From positions 1-28,085 of the forward strand of contig JAEYWD010000042.1 in assembly GCA_023429135.1 (NCBI GenBank): DNA of 28,085 nucleotides, written 5' to 3'. Below, in pieces: positions 14,396 through 22,468 of this stretch (within the stretch, counting starts at the first letter, position 1; the number at the start of each line of letters is the position of its first letter). The position numbers were made by a program, and so were the translations under genes. A model generated the notes under the pieces. The model was not told the origin of the DNA. It ran no database searches and saw nothing but the letters and a program-made list of their open reading frames with translations. Source of the stretch: Bacteroidota bacterium. Lineage in GTDB: Bacteria > Bacteroidota > Bacteroidia > Bacteroidales > JAAUTT01.

Positions 14396-14614
14396 TTATT
14401 CCTGCTTTACCTGTTTTTCGGGAGAAAATACCCAGATAAAGCCCATTACTGCACCAATTAGCATACTATTTAAAGGTTTACTGGTTAACGGACAGGTACC
14501 CGATGTACAGCCAATAAAGTAATAATACAAAAATCCAATGCCAGCCCCAATACCAATTCCAAGACTGTATCTCAAAGGTTTTCTATTATTTATATATGTC
14601 AACAACTTCTTCAT
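14396..14614 (-). CDS. Small membrane protein, DUF6132 family
   Basis: About 72 residues from ATG 14614. A longer frame starts at 14647, but a TACATTTG -7 box at 14645-14652 lies at that point, so the shorter start is preferred. Two membrane segments (YSLGIGIGAGIGFLYYYFIG and LNSMLIGAVMGFIWVF) flank a conserved loop, CTSGTCPLTSKP. The GC.SG.CP.T...P loop between two short helices is the mark of DUF6132. The two cysteines may bind a metal or form a disulphide, but no function is known. The protein ends in a short charged tail, SPEKQVKQE. Confidence 0.85.
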   Translation of the reverse strand: MKKLLTYINNRKPLRYSLGIGIGAGIGFLYYYFIGCTSGTCPLTSKPLNSMLIGAVMGFIWVFSPEKQVKQE

Positions 14615-14644
14615 AACATATTTAATTATTTGCATATTTACATA

Positions 14645-14652
14645 CAAATGTA
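14645..14652 (-). promoter_or_regulatory. Putative -7 box of the DUF6132 gene
   Basis: TACATTTG on the minus strand, about 30 bases before ATG 14614, matches TAnnTTTG. No matching -33 TTTG is seen. It supports the downstream start codon. Confidence 0.5.
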
Positions 14653-14693
14653 AGAAGTTTTCACGAATAACAGGAGATGGTTTTAGAAAAAAT

Positions 14694-16190
14694 CTAAATA
14701 GCTGTATCTTTAAGAATTACATCGTGTGCGCCACCTTCAACAATAGATGTGGACGATACCAGCGTAATTTTGGCTTTGGATTGAAGTTCGGGTAAAGAAA
14801 CAGACCCACAACTGCACATCGTTGACTTTATTTTGCCAATAGTAATCTCCAGATTGTCTTTTAATTTACCAGCATAAGGAACATAACTGTCCACTCCTTC
14901 TTCAAATTTAAGACTGTCGCTTCCACCCGAATCGTAACGCTGCCAGTTACGGGCACGGTTTGAACCTTCGCCCCAGTATTCCTTTACATAATTATTGCCA
15001 ATCTTGAGCTTTTTAGTAGGACTTTCGTCAAAACGGGCAAAATAGCGGCCCATCATCAGAAAGTCGGCACCCATGGCCAAGGCCAGTACCATATGATAAT
15101 CCTGCACAATACCACCGTCGCTGCAAATGGGGACGTAAACTCCAGTTCTTTCGAAATATTCGTTTCGGGCTTTGGCAACTTCGATAATTGCAGTTGCCTG
15201 TCCGCGGCCTATACCTTTCTGCTCGCGGGTAATACAAATGGAGCCCCCGCCAATGCCAACCTTAATAAAATCGGCACCCGCATCTACCAAATATTGAAAT
15301 CCATCCTTGTCAACAATATTTCCGGCACCGATCTTCACTTTTCCGTTATATTTTTCCTTCACATATTTAATAGTCTCATACTGCCATTCCGAGAATCCGT
15401 CGGAGGAATCAATACATAAGATATCAGCTCCGGCCTCCACCAGGGCAGGCACCCTCTCTTCATAGTCACGGGTATTAATCCCCGCCCCTACCATCAGCTT
15501 TTTATTTATATCGAGTACTTCATAGGGATTCTCTTTATGATCGTCGTAGTCCTTACGGAATACGAAATATTGAAGGCTCTGGTTTTCATCAATAATAGGA
15601 AGCGTATTGAGTTTGTGATCCCAGATGATATCATTGGCCTGGCTCAGGGTAATACCAATTTTACCAACAATCAGGTTGGCATAAGGAGTCATAAATTCAC
15701 TGATTTTTTTTGTCATATTATCAGTATCCACACGGTAGTCACGACTGGTAACTATACCAAGAAGTTTTCCGTTAGAAGTACCATCGTGGGTAATACCAAT
15801 AGTTGAATGCCCGGTGCGGGCTTTGAGCCTGATAACATCTTCAAGCGTATTATTCGGAGTAAGATTTGCGTCGCTGATTACAAATCCTGCTTTATATTTT
15901 TTCACTTTCCTGACCATTTCGGCCTGAGAATCAATACTCTGAGAACCAAAAACAAACGATAATCCACCATTACGGGCAAGAGCAATTGCCAGGTTATGAT
16001 CGGATACCGACTGCATTATTGCCGAAACAAAAGGTATGTTTAACTCAATTGCCGACTTTTCGCCATTTTTAAACTTCACAATTGGTGTTTTTAACAATAC
16101 ATTGCCCGGTATGCAGTTCTTTTTTGTAAGATCGGGAATGAGAAGATATTCGCTGAAGGTTCGAGAAACCTCGTTTATATAATGAGCCAT
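14694..16190 (-). CDS. guaB: IMP dehydrogenase of the Tritrichomonas foetus type
   Basis: A 498-residue protein that would convert IMP to XMP with NAD+, the committed step to GMP. The catalytic loop is GIGGGSICITREQKGIGRGQ with Cys319, rather than the usual bacterial GIGPGSICTTR form. Other sites are Asp261 in IDSSDG, Asp358 in CSDGG, and the flap dyad Arg418-Tyr419 in NWQRYD. Two CBS motifs lie in about 95-220 (LLGIVTSRDY; LNTLPIIDENQSLQYFVFRKDYD). From memory, these positions and long stretches (EYLLIP, SAIMQSVS, FGSQSI, GAGINTRD, ERVPALVEAGAD, KSTMC, AKITLVSS.SIVEGGAHDVI) agree with the T. foetus enzyme at the same residue numbers. It has its own strong promoter and is not in an operon. 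It may be a second, divergent guaB in this genome. Confidence 0.93.
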   Translation of the reverse strand: MAHYINEVSRTFSEYLLIPDLTKKNCIPGNVLLKTPIVKFKNGEKSAIELNIPFVSAIMQSVSDHNLAIALARNGGLSFVFGSQSIDSQAEMVRKVKKYKAGFVISDANLTPNNTLEDVIRLKARTGHSTIGITHDGTSNGKLLGIVTSRDYRVDTDNMTKKISEFMTPYANLIVGKIGITLSQANDIIWDHKLNTLPIIDENQSLQYFVFRKDYDDHKENPYEVLDINKKLMVGAGINTRDYEERVPALVEAGADILCIDSSDGFSEWQYETIKYVKEKYNGKVKIGAGNIVDKDGFQYLVDAGADFIKVGIGGGSICITREQKGIGRGQATAIIEVAKARNEYFERTGVYVPICSDGGIVQDYHMVLALAMGADFLMMGRYFARFDESPTKKLKIGNNYVKEYWGEGSNRARNWQRYDSGGSDSLKFEEGVDSYVPYAGKLKDNLEITIGKIKSTMCSCGSVSLPELQSKAKITLVSSTSIVEGGAHDVILKDTAI

Positions 16191-16212
16191 ATGGGTAAGT
16201 ATAAAAATTTCG

Positions 16213-16244
16213 CAAAGTTAATTGTATAGAATTTAACTCACAAA
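16213..16244 (-). promoter_or_regulatory. Bacteroidota-type promoter of the IMP dehydrogenase gene
   Basis: On the minus strand, TTTG (16241-16244) is followed by exactly 20 bases and then TAACTTTG (16213-16220). This matches the phylum consensus TTTG-N19-21-TAnnTTTG in both boxes and in spacing. The start codon at 16190 lies 22 bases beyond the -7 box, leaving a short leader. Confidence 0.85.
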
Positions 16245-16281
16245 TGGATTTAAATAATATTTCGGAAGAACACCGAATAAT

Positions 16282-16320
16282 AAAAACAAACGGCGGAACA
16301 TCAATTCCGCCGTTGTTTTT
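16282..16320 (-). terminator. Strong rho-independent terminator of galT
   Basis: CGGCGGAA (16291-16298) pairs with TTCCGCCG (16305-16312) across a 6-base loop. AAAAACAA on one side and TTGTTTTT on the other extend the stem and give T-runs in both directions. The galT stop codon (16319-16321) overlaps the outer edge of the structure. Confidence 0.9.
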
Positions 16321-17356
16321 ATCTGTCCTTATAATGAACCGTGGAAGCAGCCCTTAACCGTTCGGCAGCTTCTTCGGGCATAACCGGATTGATGATGTTT
16401 CCTCCTCCCGACTCAAAACCCGCCAGATATTTGAGTTTGTCGGGCGAACGCAGTGGCGGGTAAAATTCGATGTGAAAATGGAAATCGTTATTCTCAGGAG
16501 TATTTTCAGTTGGGGCGTTGTGCATCATGGTAATGTTGGGAAACGACATCTCAAAAAGATTATCGAACTTCACGATCATATCTTTATGCATCCGCGCCAG
16601 CGACTTCAACTCTTCATTTGTAAATTCGGTAATGCGAGCTACGTGGCGTTTGGGTACAATATACGTTTCGTAAACAAACCTTGCAAAGAAAGGTATAAAA
16701 GCCACAAAATGATCGTTTTCGTGAACAATTCGATTTTCACCCTTTTCGTACTTTATCATGTCGCAAAATAAACAACCACCTTTTTCCTTGCGGTAAATTG
16801 CAGTAGACTCAACCTCCCGTTCAAGAATTTTGGGAACATAGCCGGTGGCATAAATCTGACCATGCGGATGAGGATTAGAAACCCCGATGGCTTTTCCTTT
16901 ATTTTCGAAAATCAATACATTTTTGATAATCGGATTGGATGCCAAGGTCTCGTATTCGGTGCGCCACAATTCATAGACATCCTCAATTTCGGAGAGCGGC
17001 ATTTCTGCCAGGGTTATATTATGCTTTGGAGTAAAGCAAATTACACGACAGGTCCCAAAAACGGGCTCTACATGCTCAAAATGACCGATGCGATGCACAG
17101 CAGGGGCATCGAACGAAAAGGATGCAAAATCGTTCGTGAATGCGTAAGGCTTGGTATAATTAGGATTTTGATTTCCTGAGGCTCTCGTAACTCCCGGACA
17201 TAAATAACATTTTGGATCAAAATCGGGTTCTGTTTCTTCCGACTGGCTAACGCGAGCTCCCGACCACGGGCGTTCGTTAGTAGTGGCAGCGATAATCACC
17301 CATTCCCGTAAAACCGGATGCCATCTGCGTTCCCAGTTATTTTTTAATTCGGCCAT
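16319..17356 (-). CDS. galT: Galactose-1-phosphate uridylyltransferase
   Basis: A 345-residue enzyme of the Leloir pathway that swaps UDP between UDP-glucose and galactose-1-phosphate. The active-site HPHGQ is at 163-167 (IGVSNPHPHGQIYATGY), with the uridylylated His in the usual HPH position. A probable zinc pair, Cys50 and Cys53, sits in CYLCPG, and the N-terminal signature TNERPWSGAR is at 26-34. The second domain has CLFCDM and FHFHIEFYPP near the end. Length is typical. It has its own -7 box and terminator, and no galK or galE lies next to it, so the other Leloir genes must be elsewhere if present. Confidence 0.96.
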   Translation of the reverse strand: MAELKNNWERRWHPVLREWVIIAATTNERPWSGARVSQSEETEPDFDPKCYLCPGVTRASGNQNPNYTKPYAFTNDFASFSFDAPAVHRIGHFEHVEPVFGTCRVICFTPKHNITLAEMPLSEIEDVYELWRTEYETLASNPIIKNVLIFENKGKAIGVSNPHPHGQIYATGYVPKILEREVESTAIYRKEKGGCLFCDMIKYEKGENRIVHENDHFVAFIPFFARFVYETYIVPKRHVARITEFTNEELKSLARMHKDMIVKFDNLFEMSFPNITMMHNAPTENTPENNDFHFHIEFYPPLRSPDKLKYLAGFESGGGNIINPVMPEEAAERLRAASTVHYKDR

Positions 17357-17391
17357 AATTTATCTTTATAACATAATTAATATAAAAGCTT

Positions 17392-17399
17392 CAAAAGTA
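17392..17399 (-). promoter_or_regulatory. Putative -7 box of galT
   Basis: TACTTTTG on the minus strand, 35 bases before the galT start codon, fits TAnnTTTG. The -33 region has only a T-run, not TTTG. Confidence 0.5.
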
Positions 17400-17455
17400 T
17401 CAATTTTTACAGTAACGAAAAAATATCAGCTTCCCTGCTATTTAAACAATTTGTA

Positions 17456-17463
17456 TATTTTTG
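17456..17463 (+). promoter_or_regulatory. Putative -7 box of the membrane PAP2 gene
   Basis: TATTTTTG lies 15 bases before ATG 17479 and covers the alternative TTG start at 17461, so transcription would begin after that codon. No clear -33 box is seen. Confidence 0.45.
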
Positions 17464-17478
17464 AGAAAAATTGAAATT

Positions 17479-18129
17479 ATGTTTTCGACTATAAAAAATA
17501 ACCGCTGGTTCTTTATTCCTTACATTATAACTTCCCTTGTAAGCCTTTTTTTCATTCTTCAATACAGCAAAGCTTCAGTTCATCTGTATCTAAACTCGTA
17601 TTACTCAAATTTTGGCGATTTCTTTTTTAAATACATGACTATTTTAGGCGATGGAATAGTCATTCCATTTATAATGATAATTTTTGCTTTTATCCGTTTT
17701 CGCTATGCATTTTACCTTTTAGCTACGTATGCTGTTTCGGGACTTTTTACCCAGCTACTCAAGCGGACTTTCTTCATGAATGTAGAGCGGCCTACCAGGT
17801 ATTTTGAAGATATAGCTCAACTTCATCTTGTTCCAGGAGTGGAACAGTTGAGTATGAAGAGTTTTCCATCTGGACACACTACCACCGCATTTGCCATTAT
17901 GATTTGCTTTGCACTTCTGGTTCGAAACAATATTCTGAAACTTCTTTTCTTTGTTCTGGCAGCACTTATAGCCTATTCGAGAGTGTACCTTTCGCAGCAT
18001 TTTTTAACCGATATCCTTGCAGGATCGCTCATCGGAACATTTACCGGTTTGTGGCTGTACCAGGTAATTATGCCCTTAAAATGGAACTGGCTGGATAAAG
18101 ATGTGATGAGTTTGAAAATGGTCAAATAA
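17479..18129 (+). CDS. Membrane PAP2-family phosphatase
   Basis: About 216 residues from ATG 17479; a TTG six codons upstream is excluded by the promoter position. Five or six membrane segments are visible, beginning with FFIPYIITSLVSLFFILQ. All three PAP2 motifs are present: KRTFFMNVERP (K, then RP, at about 95-105), PSGHTT at about 130, and SRVYLSQHFLTD with the His and Asp of the active site at about 174 and 178. Enzymes of this type remove phosphate from lipid phosphates such as undecaprenyl pyrophosphate, phosphatidate or lipid A, facing the periplasm. The substrate cannot be told from the sequence. It converges with another PAP2-like gene 133 bases away. Confidence 0.92.
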   Translation: MFSTIKNNRWFFIPYIITSLVSLFFILQYSKASVHLYLNSYYSNFGDFFFKYMTILGDGIVIPFIMIIFAFIRFRYAFYLLATYAVSGLFTQLLKRTFFMNVERPTRYFEDIAQLHLVPGVEQLSMKSFPSGHTTTAFAIMICFALLVRNNILKLLFFVLAALIAYSRVYLSQHFLTDILAGSLIGTFTGLWLYQVIMPLKWNWLDKDVMSLKMVK

Positions 18130-18246
18130 TCCGCAGTTTGCAGTCGGCAGACCTCAGACGACAGTAAATGATGAGGTCGATAGTAATTAGTCCATAGTCC
18201 ATAGCTAATACAGATTACAAGCAGTCCACGGTCTTCAGACAACAGA
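18130..18246. repeat. Intergenic patch with GTCGATAGT and GTCCATAG words
   Basis: This gap between the two PAP2-like genes contains GTCGATAGT (18176-18184), GTCCATAGTCCATAG (18190-18204) and related words such as GCAGTCGGCAGACCTCAGAC and CAGTCCACGGTCTTCAGAC. The same words occur at 8987-9122 and 27938-27959. It does not encode protein. Confidence 0.65.
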
Positions 18247-18262
18247 TGGCGAAGAAGTTTTC

Positions 18263-19276
18263 TTAAAAATTAACTGTAAAACGGAACCCAGAGGCTCCAT
18301 AGCCAAGATAAGCCGGTTTAAAGTTATATTCCGGTTTCACTATTCCTGAATTTTCGATAATTTCATTCTTTGTATTATCTATAATCTGATAACGACCACG
18401 GTTAACAGCAATTTTACCAATTACGTACCCCATTGCAATTGCCATAGGATAATCTCCAGCCCAGTGAACACCGTTATTAATCATTTGAAACCCGCATAAA
18501 CCCATTAAAGTATAGCATAAAGGCTTCACAAACTTTTTCTCAGGATAATTCAAGGCAATAACAGTGGTTGTCATCATGGCCGTTGTAAGATGACCAGAAT
18601 AAAATGCATCATATTTTGGAACAGAACTGTAATACTCCTTCCAGCTTGGAAAAGGTCTCCAAATATCCTTTCCGCCGCTCGCATTTGCTGTGGTCCTACC
18701 TGTTAAGTGTTTAAAAATCTGAACATAGATTCCAGTCACTATCATTCCTTCGCTTAATTGAGAAGCAGTTTGACGGGCACGGGGATCTTTGGTGATTAAG
18801 CTATAAATATAAAAACCGCTATTTACGGCTATCTCGGTTATTCCATCTCCAATATAGTAGAGACCAGAACTTAAATCGGTAGGAACAAAAAATGGCAACC
18901 CTTCAACGGGCGAAATATTTTTGGCGTCATTTTTTGGGGAGAGGTTTATATAATCGCTAAACTGTCTTACTGCCTGGAAAATTTTTTCGTCGTAAGCAAT
19001 AAGTAATGCAGTTGATGCTGTAACTCCCAAAGCGGGAACAATACTTTCCTTTTTAAAGATTACTTTAGGTGTGAGATAAAGATCCTGTAAAGAGTGCTTT
19101 ATATACAAAAATGGCTTTGGTTTAACATAGTAATACGACAGGCTGTCGTTAATACTGTAAGTTTTAGCATATGCCACGCTATCGTTTATATCGGATTTAT
19201 GAATGTATTTTATTTCCTGAGCTGAAACAAAACTAAGTTTAAGGAATATAAGAACGAGAAGAGTAAGCTTTTTCAT
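18263..19276 (-). CDS. Secreted PAP2-like protein with altered phosphate-binding motifs
   Basis: A 337-residue protein with a signal peptide (MKKLTLLVLIFLKLSFVSAQ). The PAP2 fold is recognised by YSGHLTT (SGH 227-229) and NNGVHWAGDYPMA (His271, Asp275). The other two motifs are unusual. Where KxxxxxxRP is expected there is KHLTGRTTA (189-197), so the RP pair is missing. The motif-3 Arg six residues before His271 is a Met (FQMINNGVH). The family is periplasmic or outer-membrane lipid phosphatases. With two of the usual phosphate-binding arginines absent, this copy may have a different substrate or no activity. It has its own -7 box (TATTTTTG, 19302-19309). Confidence 0.85.
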   Translation of the reverse strand: MKKLTLLVLIFLKLSFVSAQEIKYIHKSDINDSVAYAKTYSINDSLSYYYVKPKPFLYIKHSLQDLYLTPKVIFKKESIVPALGVTASTALLIAYDEKIFQAVRQFSDYINLSPKNDAKNISPVEGLPFFVPTDLSSGLYYIGDGITEIAVNSGFYIYSLITKDPRARQTASQLSEGMIVTGIYVQIFKHLTGRTTANASGGKDIWRPFPSWKEYYSSVPKYDAFYSGHLTTAMMTTTVIALNYPEKKFVKPLCYTLMGLCGFQMINNGVHWAGDYPMAIAMGYVIGKIAVNRGRYQIIDNTKNEIIENSGIVKPEYNFKPAYLGYGASGFRFTVNF

Positions 19277-19301
19277 AAAAGTCAGATCAAAAAAATCGCA
19301 G

Positions 19302-19309
19302 CAAAAATA
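19302..19309 (-). promoter_or_regulatory. Putative -7 box of the secreted PAP2-like gene
   Basis: TATTTTTG on the minus strand, 25 bases before the start codon at 19276, matches TAnnTTTG. The -33 box is not clear. Confidence 0.45.
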
Positions 19310-19526
19310 ACATCAAAACAGCTTCGAAACATAAAATCAGAAACTATTTTAAAAAGAAATGCAACTTTTAAGCAAAAAGTAAGGATTGGGATTGAATTCT
19401 GAGGGGACTAAAGAATTTGTTGGGATAACCCACGGTACCAGCCTTCCTTTTGGGCCAAAGCTAGGTATGTGGGTTTTGTGGTATTTTTTAAAAAACTCAT
19501 ATTGTCCGAGTTTTAAAATGGTTTAA

Positions 19527-20120
19527 TTAAAATTTAACAACTACCTGATAGTTACCTGCAATTTCGGTTGGAGCAACAATTTTCTTTGTAGCTAATGCTT
19601 TTTCCACATCCGAAACTAAAGCTTTGTTGTTACCTTCAACTTTTTTTACAACTACATTGCTATTGGATACCGAAAAGGCAACCTTTACTGAAGCAGGCTC
19701 AGTAACAACAACATCTGAAAGTACCGAAGCAAGTTCGCTGCGTAATAAAGTTGCAGGATCGCTGAAAGCAACAGCATCAGTATCGGAAAAACGAACCTTT
19801 AAAGAATAAATACCTTTCATATCTGCGGGAGCAAATATCTTTTCGCCTGTCAATTCCGATTTTACTACATCAACTACTTTTTTATCTGAACCTTCAACCT
19901 TTAAAAGTTCAAAACCATTTTTTTCGGTCACCGAAAAACGGATTACAACTTCCTGGTTCACTGCTGCAACATCAGAGAGTGCATTTACAATCTGGTTTCT
20001 GATTTCATCACTGGAGCTTACTCCTGCTTTACCTGGCTTACTACCTTCAGTAGCGTTAACCGACGAAACTAACATTAAACCGCTAACTACGGCTACAACT
20101 AAAAATTTAACTGTTTTCAT
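19527..20120 (-). CDS. Periplasmic protein with two TonB-C-like repeats
   Basis: About 197 residues from ATG 20120; the frame extends eight codons further, but this start gives a clean signal peptide (MKTVKFLVVAVVSGLMLVSS, cut near NATEG). The mature part is two copies of a domain of about 75 residues. Copy 1 is about 37-111 (LSDVAAVNQEVVIRFSVTEK, KVEGSDKKVVDVVKSELTGEKIFAPADMKGIYSLKVRF). Copy 2 is about 122-197 (LSDVVVTEPASVKVAFSVSN, KKVEGNNKALVSDVEKALATKKIVAPTEIAGNYQVVVKF). The strand-helix-strand order (VxFxV, then VEGxxKxxxxxVxxxL, then a final V.F strand) resembles TonB C-terminal domains, but there is no membrane anchor or proline stalk. A periplasmic binding or stress role is only a guess. 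Confidence 0.82.
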   Translation of the reverse strand: MKTVKFLVVAVVSGLMLVSSVNATEGSKPGKAGVSSSDEIRNQIVNALSDVAAVNQEVVIRFSVTEKNGFELLKVEGSDKKVVDVVKSELTGEKIFAPADMKGIYSLKVRFSDTDAVAFSDPATLLRSELASVLSDVVVTEPASVKVAFSVSNSNVVVKKVEGNNKALVSDVEKALATKKIVAPTEIAGNYQVVVKF

Positions 20121-20144
20121 AAAAATTAAAATTTGGTTAAACAT

Positions 20145-20430
20145 ATATTAAAATAAAAAACTCAATTCTACTTTTTAGTATTTTTCATATTAGCGGTAGT
20201 GAATTAGTAGAAATTGAGGATTAACCTCTATTTAATTTTAATTTCACATTCATTTTAGAAACCAAAAACAAATTAACCCCTATATACAAATGGGGTTAAA
20301 TTTTAAATTTCAATTCAAAGAACATGACTTTTATTAAACAAAATGCATGCCAAAAAACATAATTTGATAACATGTTTTGATGAAAATATCGCAAATTAAA
20401 TTATAACAATTTGAAAGTCAGAAGATAAAA
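20145..20430. other. AT-rich intergenic region with a terminator-like hairpin at 20273-20299
   Basis: TTAACCCC (20273-20280) and GGGGTTAA (20292-20299) form a perfect 8-bp stem with an 11-base loop. On the minus strand it is followed by a T-rich stretch (ATTTGTTTTTGG). It could terminate the operon that ends with the GNAT gene at 20431, about 130 bases upstream on that strand. The rest of the gap shows no gene. Confidence 0.6.
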
Positions 20431-20913
20431 TCAAAGATGTTTAATCATCCATAAACTGCATCCTGAATGTTTGGAATCACCCATGGGTTTTTCCAGATAA
20501 TGAAATCCAAGATGCTCGTAAACTCTTACTGCTGTTGATAATTCAGGAAGGGTTTCTATGTAAATGGTTCGGATTCCGATACTTTTTGCAAATTCGATGC
20601 AGGTACTGATTAAAACACTGCCTATTCCATGTCCACGTGCTTCAGGAAGCAGGTACATTTTAACAAGTTCACTCATCCCTTCAGGCAGACCTTCTGTAGG
20701 GAAAATACCAGCACCTCCTAATATTCTATTTTCAGCAACAGCTACAAAGTACCGACTGCGAGGAGTTTTAAATAAATCGCTCAGATGATCAGTACTCTCA
20801 TCATAATAAACAGTACCTTTTTTATTTGCTTTGAATTCTTCCAGAGAATTTCTTATGATTTTTGCAAGACTGGCATCATCGCCTGGTTCAATGCATCTGA
20901 TTATATAATCCAT
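20431..20913 (-). CDS. GNAT-family N-acetyltransferase
   Basis: About 160 residues from ATG 20913 (MDYIIRCIEPGDD). The usual GNAT order is visible: an N-terminal strand and helix (IRCIEPGDDASLAKIIRNSL), strands with RYFVAVAENRILGGAGIFPT, the acetyl-CoA loop LLPEARGHGIGSVLI (R-x-x-G-x-G/A), and a last strand YEHLGFHYLEKP. The SELVKMYLLPEARGHGIG line resembles acetyltransferases acting on small molecules or protein N-termini; the acceptor is unknown. It starts 10 bases after the SpoIIE-type phosphatase gene ends, so they are co-transcribed. Confidence 0.92.
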   Translation of the reverse strand: MDYIIRCIEPGDDASLAKIIRNSLEEFKANKKGTVYYDESTDHLSDLFKTPRSRYFVAVAENRILGGAGIFPTEGLPEGMSELVKMYLLPEARGHGIGSVLISTCIEFAKSIGIRTIYIETLPELSTAVRVYEHLGFHYLEKPMGDSKHSGCSLWMIKHL

Positions 20914-20923
20914 AGCTAAATAG

Positions 20924-22330
20924 TTAAATCTCAACTCCAATCAGCAAAACATCATCTGTTTGCCGGTGATCGGACTTCCAATTTAACCATTTTTTATGAA
21001 ACAATTCCTTTTGCATTTCCAGAGATTTGTGGTTAGTATCAACAAGAGCATTCCGAAAGCGCTTATATCCAAATTTTTTATCCAGACTCCCTCCAAACTG
21101 ATCAGTTATACCATCACTAAACAGATAAAAACGATCGCCTTTTTTCATATGGATCATTTCATTTTTATACTCAAGTTTTTCATCCTTAACAAAGCCAATC
21201 ATTAACTTGGTAGGTTCAAACTGGGTCAGATTGTCTCTACGAATCATATAAAGCGGACTAAATGCAGCCGCATATTCCATCTCCATTTTTTCGAAATCGA
21301 AACAAACACAGGCAATGTCCATTCCAATTCTTGAATGAAAATTATCAACAAGCCTGAGTTCCTGAGAAATTGCGTTGCTTATGTAATTTAAAATTTTGTC
21401 GGGCGACGGATTTTCAAGTTCAATAAAAGCGCGACCAAGATACATGTTTGCCATCATACTTACCAAAGCACCCGGAACACCATGACCGGTGCAATCGACA
21501 AGAGAAAGATAGAGTTTACCTTTCCATTCCTTCACCCAGAAAAAGTCGCCCGATATAACTGTCTTAGGCCGCGAAATAACAAAGGATTGAGTGAAATATT
21601 TTGAAATATCCGATTCTTTCGACAAAACTGACTCCTGAATACTTTTGGCAAATTTTATTCCATCGAGGATTTCAATGTTCCGGCTTTCGATAAGTAATTT
21701 CTGCCTTGAGAGCTCATCTCGCTGCGATTTAATTTCTTCCTGCTGCTGAGTAAGTTCTTCATTCTGCTGCATTACCTGATTATTTATGTCATTCAGCTCA
21801 TCTAAAGTTCGCTCCTGAAGGCGGACAAAGAAGAATATGATAAAAGAGTAGGCAACAACAGCAAACATAACTGTAAATGAGCTTTCCAGCAGATGCGGTG
21901 TTTTGAGGATGGAATAAAACACAAGAAAGAGTACATAAATACCAGCAATGATAAAAGCATGGTATTTATTAACGAAATAAGCTGTAAGTGTCATTATTAA
22001 AGCCAGAAAGACTGTATTGCGGTTAAAGTGAATCAGAATATTTGTTGCATCCGGACTTTGGACAATAGAAACAAGAATGTTAAAACATAATCCATATGCT
22101 GCAAAACCAAAGCAAACTGCAGGTTTACACTTTTTAGTGAGTAACAGTATAAGAGTTGATGTCCATAACAGTATGGTAAAAAAATCAACATAATATGTAT
22201 AATAGAAATATTTCTGACTGATGAAATCCAAGCACATTCCAAGAATCAGTGCTGTTATTGTTATAATATGAATTTTTCGGAAAGTATTTTTATAATTAAC
22301 CCATGTAACCCTTCTCTTATCCTCCATCAT
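20924..22330 (-). CDS. Membrane SpoIIE-type (PP2C-like) serine phosphatase
   Basis: A 468-residue protein. About six membrane segments fill residues 18-170 (for example HIITITALILGMCLDFI and SFIIFFFVR). A coiled coil rich in Q and E follows (about 171-225) and then a SpoIIE/RsbU phosphatase domain. Catalytic signatures are SGDFFW (260-265), VDCTGHGVPGALVSMM (about 278-293), GMDIACVCFD, LFSDGITD (403-410) and TDDVLLIG (about 458-465). The metal-binding aspartates of the PP2M fold are therefore present. Related Bacteroidota proteins relay signals by dephosphorylating anti-sigma-antagonist-like partners. The N-terminal membrane part is unlike known sensors and no partner kinase lies here. It forms an operon with the GNAT gene. 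An in-frame second ATG follows at once. Confidence 0.93.
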   Translation of the reverse strand: MMEDKRRVTWVNYKNTFRKIHIITITALILGMCLDFISQKYFYYTYYVDFFTILLWTSTLILLLTKKCKPAVCFGFAAYGLCFNILVSIVQSPDATNILIHFNRNTVFLALIMTLTAYFVNKYHAFIIAGIYVLFLVFYSILKTPHLLESSFTVMFAVVAYSFIIFFFVRLQERTLDELNDINNQVMQQNEELTQQQEEIKSQRDELSRQKLLIESRNIEILDGIKFAKSIQESVLSKESDISKYFTQSFVISRPKTVISGDFFWVKEWKGKLYLSLVDCTGHGVPGALVSMMANMYLGRAFIELENPSPDKILNYISNAISQELRLVDNFHSRIGMDIACVCFDFEKMEMEYAAAFSPLYMIRRDNLTQFEPTKLMIGFVKDEKLEYKNEMIHMKKGDRFYLFSDGITDQFGGSLDKKFGYKRFRNALVDTNHKSLEMQKELFHKKWLNWKSDHRQTDDVLLIGVEI

Positions 22331-22391
22331 GCTCCGTATTTTTTTATTCAGGATACCCCTCTGTTGTCAGGAAAACATAACTGAATACGGA
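22331..22391. other. Inverted repeat in the leader of the SpoIIE-type phosphatase gene
   Basis: TCCGTATT (22333-22340) is complementary to AATACGGA (22384-22391), and the bases next to them include a CAG/CTG match. The structure sits between the putative -7 box at 22433-22440 and the start codon at 22330, so it would be in the transcribed leader. A regulatory role is only suggested. Confidence 0.4.
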
Positions 22392-22432
22392 ATTAATAAG
22401 AAAAGGTTAACCTTAATTCGTAGCTATACTTA

Positions 22433-22440
22433 CAAAATTA
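22433..22440 (-). promoter_or_regulatory. Putative -7 box of the SpoIIE-type phosphatase operon
   Basis: TAATTTTG on the minus strand matches TAnnTTTG and lies about 100 bases before the start codon. The -33 box is absent or weak, so the call is tentative. Confidence 0.4.
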
Positions 22441-22468
22441 TCTGATGGTTAAATAATTATATTATTCT

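Noticed and set aside
19277..19526. A small gene or regulatory RNA in the gap
   Set aside because: No open frame with start signals and no stable hairpin followed by a T-run could be found beyond the -7 box already listed.
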